Source of the DNA: Prosopocoilus inquinatus
Taxonomy: Eukaryota; Arthropoda; Insecta; Coleoptera; Lucanidae
Assembly (NCBI GenBank): GCA_036172665.1
Contig: JAYKNF010000017.1
Span: 62,001 to 126,000 of the forward strand
DNA length: 64,000 bases
Direction of reading: 5' to 3'
In this document: positions 1-11,078 of the stretch, one piece after another
How positions within the stretch are numbered: position 1 is the first letter of the stretch
Layout: the number at the start of each line of letters is the position of its first letter
The notes under the pieces: model-generated
What the model saw: only the letters and a program-made list of their open reading frames with translations
Told to the model about the DNA's origin: nothing
The model's database searches: none
Program-made: the position numbers and the translations under genes

Positions 1-1
1 A

Positions 2-150
2 CGTCAAATAACATGATAGATAAGTAAGGATCGATTAGATACATCACAGGAACAACGCTAATACGTGTTGTTTCGTTTAAAACTATTTCCAGCTTCTGCT
101 GCGTCCGAAAACTTCGTATCTCACTTCAGAGTTACTGGAGCCCATCCAAA
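2..150 (+). repeat. Reference 149-bp monomer with map of variable sites
   Basis: This is the first full unit and serves as the coordinate frame (base 1 = C of CGTCAAATAA). Bases 28-60 (GGATCGATTAGATACATCAC and what follows) and 79-89 are almost invariant. Most variation falls at a small set of positions: 21 (G/A), 62 (G/A), 74 (G/A), 77 (T/C/G), 94 (T/C), 106 (G/A), 108 (A/G), 114 (C/T), 124 (A/T), 136 (G/A), 140 (T/C) and 146 (G/C). Combinations of these define monomer types that recur in fixed order inside the higher-order repeats. Further rare marks (for example GATCGAGTAG, AGCTAATCC, TCAAAGGAAC) tag single types and were used to find the HOR periods. Confidence 0.95.
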
Positions 151-219
151 CGTCAAATAACATGATAGATGAGCAAGGATCGATTAGATACATCACAGGA
201 ACAACGCTAATGCGTGTTG

Positions 220-236
220 TTTCGTTGAAAACTATT
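220..236 (+). other. Weak, partial CENP-B-box-like motif (one monomer class)
   Basis: In monomers of the GTTGAAAAC class the 17 bases TTTCGTTGAAAACTATT resemble the mammalian CENP-B box, whose core is NTTCGNNNNANNCGGGN. TTCG, the central A and the first C are present, but the GGG is not, so six of the nine core bases fit. The same class recurs many times (for example near 1909, 3400, 10555, 39360 and 58431). In the common monomer the same place reads TTTCGTTTAAAAC, which keeps the same six. This may be chance; binding by a CENP-B-like protein is not supported by sequence alone. Confidence 0.2.
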
Positions 237-746
237 TCCCGCTTCTGCTGCGTCTGAAAATTTCGTGTCTCACATTAGAGTTACTGGAGTCCTTCGAAAC
301 GTCAAATAACATGGTAGCTAAGTAAGGATCGATTAGATACATCACAGGAACAACGCTAATACGTGTTGTTTCGTTCAAAACTATTTCCAGCTCCTGCTGC
401 GTCCGAAAACTTCGTATCTCACATCAGAGCTACTAGAGTCCATCGAAACGTCAAATAACATGATAGATGAGTAAGGATCGATTAGATACATCACAGGAAC
501 AACGCTAATACGTGTTGTTTCGTTTAAAACTATTTCCGGGTTCTGCTGCGTTCGAAAATATCGTATCTCACATCATAGTTACTGGTGTCCATCGAAACGT
601 CAAATAACATAGTAGATAAGTAAGGATCGATTAGATACATCACAGGAACAACGCTAATACGTGTTGTTTCGTTCAAAACTATTTCCAGCTTCTGCTGCGT
701 CCGAAAACTTCGTATCTCAATTCAGAGTTGCTGGAGCCCATCCAAA

Positions 747-946
747 CGTCAAATAACATGATAGATAAGTAAGGATCGATTAGATACATCACAGGAACAA
801 CGCTAATACGTGTTGTTTCGTTCAAAACTATTTTCAGCTTCTGCTGAACAACGTTAATACGTGTTGTTTCGTTCAAAACTATTTCCAGCTTCTGCTGCGT
901 CCGAAAACTTTGTATCTCACATCAGAGTTGCTGGAGCCCATCCAAA
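747..946 (+). repeat. 200-bp long monomer (149 + 51)
   Basis: The distance between successive phase marks is 200 instead of 149. The extra 51 bp comes from running monomer bases 50-100 twice in succession. The first pass (796-846) has GCTAATACG and the ATTTTCAG variant and stops at TTCTGCTG; the second (847-897) has GTTAATACG and ATTTCCAG and continues into a normal end with ACTTTGTATC. The two halves carry marks of two different monomer types, so this is a fusion rather than a simple local doubling. The 51 bp is a multiple of three, which only accidentally lengthens an open frame here. Confidence 0.97.
796..897 (+). repeat. 51-bp imperfect tandem duplication inside a monomer
   Basis: The two 51-bp halves, 796-846 and 847-897, both start AACAACG and end TTCTGCTG. 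They differ at C/T in GCTAAT/GTTAAT and T/C in ATTTTCAG/ATTTCCAG. Each difference matches a separate full monomer elsewhere: the first resembles the monomer with ATTTTCAG near 16.8 kb, the second the GTTAATACG monomer at 17386. Confidence 0.95.
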
Positions 947-3659
947 CGTCAAATAACATGATAGATAAGTAAGGATCGATTAGATACATCACAGGAACAA
1001 CGCTAATGCGTGTTGTTTCATTTAAAACTATTTCCAGCTTCTACTGCGTCCGAGAACTTCGTATCTCACATCAGAGATACTAGAGTCCATCGAAACGTCA
1101 AATATCATGATAGATAAGTAAGGATCGATTAGATACATCACAGGAACAACGCTAATACGTGTTGTTTCGTTCAAAACTATTTTCAGCTTCTGCTGTGTCC
1201 GAAAACTTCGTATCTCACTTCAGAGTTACTGGAGCCCATCCAAACGTCAAATAATATGATAGACGAGTAAGGATCGATTAGATACATCACAGGAACAACG
1301 CTAATGCGTGTTGTTTCGTTCAAAACTATTTCCAGCTTCTGCTGCGTCCAAAAACTTCGTATCTCACATCAGAGTTACTAGAGTCCATCGAAACGTCAAA
1401 TAACATGATAGATGAGTAAGGATCGATTAGATACATCACAGGAACAACGCTAATGCGTGTTGTTTCATTTAAAACTATTTCCAGCTCCTGCTGCGTCCGA
1501 AAACTTTGTATCTCACATCAGAGTTACTGGAGTCCATCCAAACGTCAAATAACATGATAGATGAGTAAGGATCGATTAGATACATCACAGGAACAACGAT
1601 AATACGTGTTGTTTCGTTTAAAGCTATTTCCAGCTCCTGCTGCGTCCAAAAATTTCGTATCTCACATCAGAGTTACTAGAGTCCATCGAAACGTCAAATA
1701 ACATGATAGATGAGTAAGGATCGATTAGATACATCACAGGAACAACGCTAATACGTGTAGTTTCGTTTAAAACTATTTCCAGCTTCTGCTGCGTCCGAAA
1801 ACTTCGTATCTCACTTCAGAGTTACTGGAGCCCATCCAAACGTCAAATAACATGATAGATGAGTAAGGATCGATTAGATACATCACAGGAACAACGCTAA
1901 TGCGTGTTGTTTCGTTGAAAACTATTTCCCGCTTCTGCTGCGTCTGAAAATTTCGTGTCTCACATTAGAGTTACTGGAGTCCATCGAAACGTCAAATAAC
2001 ATAGTAGCTAAGTAAGAATCGATTAGATACATCACAGGAACAACGCTAATGCGTGTTGTTTCGTTCAAAACTATTTCCAGCTCCTGCTGCGTCCAAAAAC
2101 TTCGTATCTCACATCAGAGTTACTAGAGTCCATCGAAACGTCAAATAACATGATAGATGAGTAAGGATCTATTAGATACATCACAGGAACAACGATAATA
2201 CGTGTTGTTTCGTTTAAAATTATTTCCAGCTCCTGCTGCGTCCAAAAACTTCGTATCTCACATCAGAGTCACTAGAGTCCATCGAAACGTCAAATAACAT
2301 GATAGATGAGTAAGGATCGATTAGATACATCACAGGAACAACGCTAATGCGTGTTGTTTCATTTAAAACTATTTCCAGCTCCTGCTGCGTCCGAAAACTT
2401 TGTGTCTCACATCAGAGTTACTGGAGTCCATCCAAACGTCAAATAACGTGATAGAGGAGTAAGGATCGATTAGATACATCACAGGAACAACGATAATAAG
2501 TGTTATTTCGTTCAAAACTATTTCCAGCTTCTGCTGCGTCCAAAAACTTCGTATCTCACATCAGAGTTACTAGAGTCCATCGAAACGTCAAATAACATGA
2601 TAGATAAGTAAGGATCTATTAGATACATCACAGGAACAACGCTAATGCGTGTTGTTTCGTTCAAAACTATTTCCAGCTACTGCTGCGTCCGAAAACTTCG
2701 TATCTCCCTTCAGAGTTACTGGAGCCCATCCAAACGTCAAATAACATAGTAGATAAGTAAGGATCGATTAGATACATCACAGGAACAACGCTAATACGTG
2801 TTGTTTCGTTCAAAACTATTTCCAGCTTCTGCTGCGTCCGAAAATTTCGTATCTCACTTCAGAGTTGCTGGAGCCCATCCAAACATCAAATAACATGATA
2901 GATAAGTAAGGATCGATTAGATACATCACAGGAACAACGATAATGCGTGTTGTTTCATTTAAAACTATTTCCAGCTTCTACTGCATCCGAGAACTTCGTA
3001 TCTCACATCAGGGTTACTGGAGTCCATCCAAACGTCAAATAACATAATAGATAAGTAAGGATCGATTAGATACATCACAGGAACAACGCTAATGCGTATT
3101 GTTTCGTTTAAAACTATTTCCAGCTTCTGCTGCGTCCGAGAACTTCGTATCTCACATCAGAGTTACTGGAGTCCACCGAAACGTCAAATAACATGATAGA
3201 TAAGTAAGGATCGATTAGATACATCACAGGAACAACGCTAATACGTGTTGTTTCGTTTAAAACTATTTCCAGCTTCTGCTGCGTCCGAAAACTTCGTATC
3301 TCACTTCAGAGTTACTGGAGCCCATCCAAACGTCAAATAACATGATAGATGAGCAAGGATCGATTAGATACATCACAGGAACAACGCTAATGCGTGTTGT
3401 TTCGTTGAAAACTATTTCCCGCTTCTGCTGCGTCTGAAAATTTCGTGTCTCACATTAGAGTTACTGGAGTCCTTCGAAACGTCAAATAACATGGTAGCTA
3501 AGTAAGGATCGATTAGATACATCACAGGAACAACGCTAATACGTGTTGTTTCGTTCAAAACTATTTCCAGCTCCTGCTGCGTCCAAAAACTTCGTATCTC
3601 ACATCAGAGTTACTAGAGTCCATCGAAACGTCAAATAACATGATAGATGAGTAAGGATC

Positions 3660-5504
3660 GATTAGATACATCACAGGAACAACGCTAATGCGTGTTGTTT
3701 CATTTAAAACTATTTCCAGCTCCTGCTGCGTCCGAAAACTTTGTATCTCACATCAGAGTTACTGGAGTTCATCCAAACGTCAAATAACATGATAGATGAG
3801 TAAGGATCGATTAGATACATCACAGGAACAACGATAATAAGTGTTGTTTCGTTTAAAACTATTTCCAGCTCCTGCTGCGTCCAAACACTTCGTATCTCAC
3901 ATCAGAGTTACTAGAGTCCATCGAAACGTCAAATAACATGATAGATAAGTAAGGATCTATTAGATACATCACAGGAACAACGCTAATGCGTGTTGTTTCA
4001 TTTAAAACTATTTCCAGCTTCTGCTGCGTCCGACAACTTCGTATCTCACATCAGAGTTACTAGAGTCCATCGAAACGCCAAATAACATGATAGATGAGTA
4101 AGGATCGATTAGATACATCACAGGAACAACGCTAACGCGTGTTGTTTCGTTTAAAACTATTTCCGGCTTCTGCTGCGTCCGAAAATTTCGTATCTCACAT
4201 CATAGTTAGTGGTGTCCATTGAAACGTCAAATAACATAGTAGATAAGTAAGGATCGATTAGATACATCACAGGAACAACGCTAATGCGTATTGTTTCGTT
4301 TAAAACTATTTCCAGCTCCTCCTGTGTCCGAGAACTTCGTATCTCACATTAGAGTTACTGGAGTCCATCCAAACGTCAAATAACATGATAGATAAGTAAG
4401 GATCGATTAGATACAGCACAGGAGCAACGCTAATGCGTGTTGTTTCATTTAAAACTATTTCCAGCTTCTGCTGCGTCCGAGAACTTCGTATCTCACATCA
4501 GAGTTACTGGAGCCCATCCAAACGTCAAATAACATGATAGATGAGTAAGGATCGATTAGATACATCACAGGAACAACGCTAGCGCGTGTTGTTTCGTTTA
4601 AAACTATTTCCAGCTCCTGCTGCGTCCGAAAACTTTGTATCTCACATCAGAGTTACTGGAGTCCATCCAAACGTCAAATAACATGATAGATGAGTAAGGA
4701 TCGATTAGATACATCACAGGAACAACGCTAATGCGTGTTGTTTCGTTGAAAACTATTTCCCGCTTCTGCTGCGTCTGAAAATTTCGTGTCTCACATTAGA
4801 GTTACTGGAGTCCATCCAAACGTCAAATAACATGATAGATAAGTAAGGATCGATTAGATACAGCACAGGAGCAACGCTAATGCGTGTTGTTTCATTTAAA
4901 ACTATTTCCAGCTTCTGCTGCGTCCGAGAACTTCGTATCTCACATCAGAGTTACTAGAGTCCATCGAAACGCCAAATAACATGATAGATGAGTAAGGATC
5001 GATTAGATACATCACACGAACAACGCTAGCGCGTGTTGTTTCGTTTAAAACTATTTCCGGCTTCTGCTGCGTCCGAAAACTTCGTGTCTCACTTCAGAGT
5101 TACTGGAGCCCATCCAAACGTCAAATAACATGATAGATGAGTAAGGATCGATTAGATACATCACAGGAACAACGCTAATACGTGTTGTTTCGTTCAAAAC
5201 TATTTCCAGCTTCTGCTGCGTCCGAAAACTTTGTATCTCACATCAGAGTTACTGGAGTCCATCCAAACGTCAAATAACATGATAGATGAGTAAGGATCGA
5301 TTAGATACATCACAGGAACAACGCTAATACGTGTTGTTTCGTTTAAAACTATTTCCAGCTCCTGCTGCGTCCAAAAACTTCGTATCTCACATCAGAGTTA
5401 CTAGAGTCCATCGAAACGTCAAATAACATGATAGATGAGTAAGGATCGATTAGATACATCACAGGAACAACGCTAATACGTGTTGTTTCGTTTAAAACTA
5501 TTTC
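3660..5504 (+). repeat. Monomer block absent from the second copy, related to 58.7-60.2 kb
   Basis: This block holds about 12 monomers that are missing from the second copy of the large duplication near 25.3 kb. It carries rare marks CGACAACTTCG (4031), CCATTGAAACG (near 4217), TACAGCACAGGAGC and CACACGAACAACGCTAGCG. The same marks in the same order recur at 58.7-60.2 kb, 370 monomers away, with three monomers missing there. No gene or non-satellite sequence is seen. Confidence 0.8.
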
Positions 5505-8500
5505 CAGCTACTCCTGTATCCGAAAACTTCGTATCTCACATCAGGGATACTGGAGTCCATCCAAACGTCAAATAACATGATAGATAAGTAAGGATCGATT
5601 AGATACAGCACAGGAGCAACGCTAATGCGTGTTGTTTCATTTAAAACTATTTCCAGCTTCTGCTGCGTCCGAGAACTTCGTATCTCACATCAGAGTTACT
5701 AGAGTCCATCGAAATGCCAAATAACATGATAGATGAGTAAGGATCGATTAGATACATCACAGGAACAACACTAGCGCGTGTTGTTTCGTTTAAAACTATT
5801 TCCAGCTCCTGCTGCGTCCGAAAACTTTGTATCTCACATCAGAGTTACTGGAGTCCATCCAAACGTCAAATAACATGATAGATGAGTAAGGATCGATTAG
5901 ATACATCACAGGAACAACGCTAATACGTGTTGTTTCGTTTAAAACTATTTCCAGCTCCTGCTGCGTCCAAAAACTTCGTATCTCACATCAGAGTTACTAG
6001 AGTCCATCGAAACGCCAAATAACATGATAGATGAGTAAGGATCGATTAGATACATCACAGGAACAACGCTAACGCGTGTTGTTTCGTTTAAAACTATTTC
6101 CAGCTTCTGCTGCGTCCGAGAACTTCGTATCTCACATCAGAGTTACTGGAGTCCACCGAAACGTCAAATAACATGATAGATAAGTAAGGATCGATCAGAT
6201 ACATCACAGGAACAACGCTAATGCGTATTGTTTCGTTTAAAACTATTTCCAGCTCCTCCTGTGTCCGAAAATTTCGTATCTCACATCAGAGTTACTGGTG
6301 TCCATCGAAACGTCAAATAACATAGTAGATAAGTAAGGATCGATTAGATACATCACAGGAACAACGCTAATACGTGTTGTTTCGTTCAAAACTATTTCCA
6401 GCTTCTGCTGCGTCCGAAAACTTCGTATCTCACTTCAGAGTTGCTGGAGGCCATCCAAACGTCAAATAACATGATAGATAAGTAAGGATCGATTAGATAC
6501 ATCACAGGAACAACGCTAATGCGTGTTGTTTCATTTAAAACTATTTCCAGCTTCTACTGCGTCCGAGAACTTCGTATCTCACATCAGGGTTACTGGAGTC
6601 CATCCAAACGTCAAATAACATAATAGATAAGTAAGGATCGATTAGATACATCACAGGAACAACGCTAATGCGTATTGTTTCGTTTAAAACTATCTCCAGC
6701 TCCTCCTGTGTCCGAAAATTTCGTATCTCACATCAGAGTTACTGGAGTCCATCCGAACGTCAAATAATATGATAGATGAGTAAGGATCGATTAGATACAT
6801 CACAGGAACAACGCTAATGCGTGTTGTTTCATTTAAAACTATTTCCAGCTTCTGCTGCGTCCGAGAACTTCGTATCTCACATCAGGGTTACTGGAGTCCA
6901 TCCAAACGTCAAATAACATAATAGATAAGTAAGGATCGATTAGATACAGCACAGGAGCAACGCTAATGCGTTTTGTTTCATTTAAAACTATTTCCAGCTT
7001 CTGCTGCGTCCGAGAACTTCGTATCTCACATCAGAGTTACTGGAGTCCACCGAAACGTCAAATAACATGATAGATAAGTAAGGATCGATTAGATACATCA
7101 CAGGAACAACGCTAATGCGTATTGTTTCGTTTAAAACTCTTTCCAGCTCCTCCTGTGTCCGAAAATTTCGTATCTCACATCAGAGTTACTGGAGTCCATC
7201 CAAACGTCAAATAACATGATAGATGAGTAAGGATCGATTAGATACATCACAGGAACAACGCTAATACGTGTTGTTTCGTTTAAAACTATTTCCAGCTCCT
7301 GCTGCGTCCAAAAACTTCGTATCTCACATCAGAGCTACTAGAGTCCATCGAAACGTCAAATAACATGATAGATGAGTAAGGATCGATTAGATACATCACA
7401 GGAACAACGCTAATACGTGTTGTTTCGTTTAAAACTATTTCCGGGTTCTGCTGCGTTCGAAAATATCGTATCTCACATCATAGTTACTGGTGTCCATCGA
7501 AACGTCAAATAACATAGTAGATAAGTAAGGATCGATTAGATACATCACAGGAACAACGCTAATACGTGTTGTTTCGTTCAAAACTATTTCCAGCTTCTGC
7601 TGCGTCCGAAAACTTCGTATCTCACTTCAGAGTTGCTGGAGCCCATCCAAACGTCAAATAACATGATAGATAAGTAAGGATCGATTAGATACATCACAGG
7701 AACAACGCTAATGCGTGTTGTTTCATTTAAAACTATTTCCAGCTTCTACTGCGTCCGAGAACTTCGTATCTCACATCAGGGTTACTGGAGTCCATCCAAA
7801 CGTCAAATAACATAATAGATAAGTAAGGATCGATTAGATACATCACAGGAACAACGCTAATGCGTATTGTTTCGTTTAAAACTATTTCCAGCTTCTGCTG
7901 CGTCCGAGAACTTCGTATCTCACATCAGGGTTACTGGAGTCCATCCAAACGTCAAATAACATAATAGATAAGTAAGGATCGATTAGATACAGCACAGGAG
8001 CAACGCTAATGCGTTTTGTTTAATTTAAAACTATTTCCAGCTTCTGCTGCGTCCGAGAACTTCGTATCTCACATCAGAGTTACTAGAGTCCATCGAAACG
8101 CCAAATAACATGATAGATGAGTAAGGATCGATTAGATACATCACAAGAACAACGCTAGCGCGTGTTGTTTCGTTTAAAACTATTTCCGGCTTCTGCTGCG
8201 TCCGAAAACTTCGTGTCTCACTTCAGAGTTACTGGAGCCCATCCAAACGTCAAATAACATGATAGATGAGTAAGGATCGATTAGATACATCACAGGAACA
8301 ACGCTAATACGTGTTGTTTCGTTCAAAACTATTTCCAGCTTCTGCTGCGTCCGAAAACTTTGTATCTCACATCAGAGTTACTGGAGTCCATCCAAACGTC
8401 AAATAACATGATAGATGAGTAAGGATCGATTAGATACATCACAGGAACAACGCTAATACGTGTTGTTTCGTTTAAAACTATTTCCAGCTCCTGCTGCGTC

Positions 8501-8659
8501 CAAAAACTTCGTATCTCACATCAGAGTTACTAGAGTCCATCGAAACGTCAAATAACATGATAGATGAGTAAGGATCGATTAGATACATCACAGGAACAAC
8601 GCTAATACGTGTTGTTTCGTTTAAAACTATTTCCAGCTACTCCTGTATCCGAAAACTTC
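5505..8659 (+). repeat. Large duplicated segment, copy A part 2
   Basis: This stretch corresponds to about 25371-28227 in the second copy. The offset is 19866 at the CTACTCCTGTATCC mark (5508, 25374). It becomes 19568 from about 5870 on, after a two-monomer loss, as shown by TCGATCAGAT (6191, 25759) and CCGGG (7441, 27009). Internally, 6192-8080 is also related to 14.39-16.13 kb at offset 8195, and to 19.1-21.8 kb. It is ordinary satellite throughout. Confidence 0.85.
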
Positions 8660-11078
8660 GTATCTCACATCAGGGATACTGGAGTCCATCCAAACGTCAA
8701 ATAACATGATAGATAAGTAAGGATCGATTAGATACAGCACAAGAACAACGCTAATGCGTGTTGTTTCGTTCAAAACTATTTCCAGCTTCTGCTGCGTCCA
8801 AAAACTTCGTATCTCACATCAGAGTTACTAGAGTCCATCGAAACGTCAAATAACATGATAGATGAGTAAGGATCGATTAGATACATCACAGGAACAACGC
8901 TAATGCGTGTTGTTTCATTTAAAACTATTTCCAGCTCCTGCTGCGTCCGAAAACTTTGTATCTCACATCAGAGTTACTGGAGTCCATCCAAACGTCAAAT
9001 AACATGATAGATGAGTAAGGATCGATTAGATACATCACAGGAACAACGATAATACGTGTTGTTTCGTTTAAAACTATTTCCAGCTCCTGCTGCGTCCAAA
9101 AACTTCGTATCTCACATCAGAGTTACTAGAGTCCATCGAAACGTCAAATAACATGATAGATGAGTAAGGATCGATTAGATACATCACAGGAACAACGCTA
9201 ACGCGTGTTGTTTCGTTTAAAACTATTTCCGGCTTCTGCTGCGTCCGAAAATTTCGTATCTCACATCATAGTTAGTGGTGTCCATCGAAACGTCAAATAA
9301 CATAGTAGTTAAGTAAGGATCGATTAGATGCATCACAGGAACAACGCTAATGCGTATTGTTTCGTTTAAAACTATTTCCAGCTCCTCCTGTGTCCGAAAA
9401 TTTCGTGTCTCACATCAGAGTTACTGGAGTCCATCCGAACGTCAAATAATATGATAGATGAGTAAGTATCGATTAGATACATCACAGGAACAACGCTAAT
9501 GCGTGTTGTTTCATTTAAAACTATTTCCAGCTTCTGCTGCGTCCGAGAACTTCGTATCTCACATCAGAGTTACTGGAGTCCACCGAAACGTCAAATAACA
9601 TGATAGATCAGTAAGGATCGATTAGATACATCACAGGAACAACGCTAATACGTGTTGTTTCGTTTAAAACTATTTCCAGCTCCTGCTGCGTCCAAAAACT
9701 TCGTATCTCACATCAGAGCTACTAGAGTCCATCGAAACGTCAAATAACATGATAGATGAGTAAGGATCGATTAGATACATCACAGGAACAACGCTAATAC
9801 GTGTTGTTTCGTTTAAAACTATTTCCGGCTTCTGCTGCGTTCGAAAAATTCGTATCTCACATCATAGTTACTGGTGTCCATCGAAACGTCAAATAACATA
9901 GTAGATAAGTAAGGATCGATTAGATACATCACAGGAACAACGCTAATACGTGTTGTTTCGTTCAAAACTATTTCCAGCTTCTGCTGCGTACGAAAACTTC
10001 GTATCTCACTTCAGAGTTGCTGGAGCCAATCCAAACGTCAAATAACATGATAGATAAGTAAGGATCGATTAGATACATCACAGGAACAACGCTAATGCGT
10101 GTTGTTTCATTTAAAACTATTTCCAGCTTCTACTGCGTCCGAGAACTTCGTATCTCACATCAGAGTTACTAGAGTCCATCGAAACGTCAAATAACATGAT
10201 AGATAAGTAAGGATCGATTAGATACATCACAGGAACAACGCTAATACGTGTTGTTTCGTTCAAAACTATTTTCAGCTTCTGCTGTGTCCGAAAACTTCGT
10301 ATCTCACTTCAGAGTTACTGGAGCCCATCCAAACGTCAAATAATATGATAGATGAGTAAGGATCGATTAGATACATCACAGGAACAACGCTAATACGTGT
10401 TGTTTCGTTTAAAACTATTTCCAGCTTCTGCTGCGTCCGAAAACTTCGTATCTCACTTCAGAGTTACTGTAGCCCATCCAAACGTCAAATAACATGATAG
10501 ATGAGTAAGGATCGATTAGATACATCAAAGGAACAACGCTAATGCGTGTTGTTTCGTTGAAAACTGTTTCCCGCTTCTGCTGCGTCTGAAAATTTCGTGT
10601 CTCACATTAGAGTTACTGGAGTCCATCGAAACGTCAAATAACATAGTAGCTAAGTAAGGATCGATTAGATACATCACAGGAACAACGCTAATACGTGTTG
10701 TTTCGTTCAAAACTATTTCCAGCTCCTGCTGCGTCCAAAAACTTCGTATCTCACATCAGAGTTACTAGAGTCCATCGAAACGTCAAATAACATGATAGAT
10801 GAGTAAGGATCGATTAGACACATCACAGGAACAACGCTAATGCGTATTGTTTTGTTTAAAACTATTTCCAGCTCCTCCTGTGTCCGAGAACTCCGTATCT
10901 CACATTAGAGTTACTGGAGTCCATCCAAACGTCAAATAACATGATAGATAAGTAAGGATCGATTAGATACAGCACAGGAGCAACGCTAATGCGTGTTGTT
11001 TCATTTAAAACTATTTCCAGCTTCTGCTGCGTCCGAGAACTTCTTATCTCACATCAGAGTTACTAGAGTCCATCGAAA
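8546..11078 (+). repeat. 17-monomer HOR unit (2533 bp), founder-like copy
   Basis: Seventeen monomers in an order repeated at 29306-31838 and 34074-36606, and with changes at 31839-34073. Shared rare marks are CATAGTAGTTAAG (9301), AGTAAGTATCG (near 9463), GATAGATCAG, GCGTACGAAAAC, GGAGCCAATCC, CTGTAGCCC and TCAAAGGAAC (near 10525). This copy has CATAGTTAGTGG near 9268 where the 28-36 kb copies have CATAGATAGTGG, so it lies outside that later cluster. It ends at 11079, where the next monomer begins with the unusual CGAAAAATAAC. Confidence 0.9.

Larger units (their letters stand above)
1..410 (+). repeat. End of a 3180-bp repeat unit cut by the window edge
   Basis: Bases 1 to about 400 match 3181-3580 with one noticed difference (CCGAAAAC against CCAAAAAC near 403). 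They include rare marks such as GATGAGCAAGG, the CCTTCGAAAC junction and CATGGTAGCTAAG. The offset of 3180 is 21 monomers plus the 51-bp extra in the 200-bp unit. A third copy lies at 24835-25240. The window therefore opens inside a further copy of this material, and the same block probably continues to the left. After about 410 the order changes to monomers resembling those at 7310-7500 (CCGGG and AAAATATCG marks shared at 536 and 7441). Confidence 0.85.
598..3659 (+). repeat. Large duplicated segment, copy A part 1
   Basis: This stretch of about 3.06 kb corresponds to 22252-25313 at a constant offset of 21654 bp. Both copies carry the rare TCTCAATTCAG mark (716 and 22370), the 200-bp monomer, GTCAAATATCATG, and GTTATTTCG. 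I noticed only about nine base differences by eye, such as CTTCGAATCT in the second copy, so the two are roughly 99.7% alike. The last monomer of the stretch is where the second copy skips 12 monomers. Confidence 0.9.

Noticed and set aside
679..876. Minus-strand 65-codon open frame, repeated at 22333-22530.
   Set aside because: It exists only because the 51-bp partial doubling of the 200-bp monomer is a multiple of three and keeps the frame open. The repeated peptide stretch reflects the DNA duplication, not a protein repeat.
10525..10710. Minus-strand 61-codon open frame, repeated at 28752, 31285, 33520 and 36053.
   Set aside because: It is the same satellite read backwards. Its five occurrences follow the 17/15-monomer HOR, it starts and ends inside monomers, and no ribosomal or promoter context or recognisable protein domain is seen.
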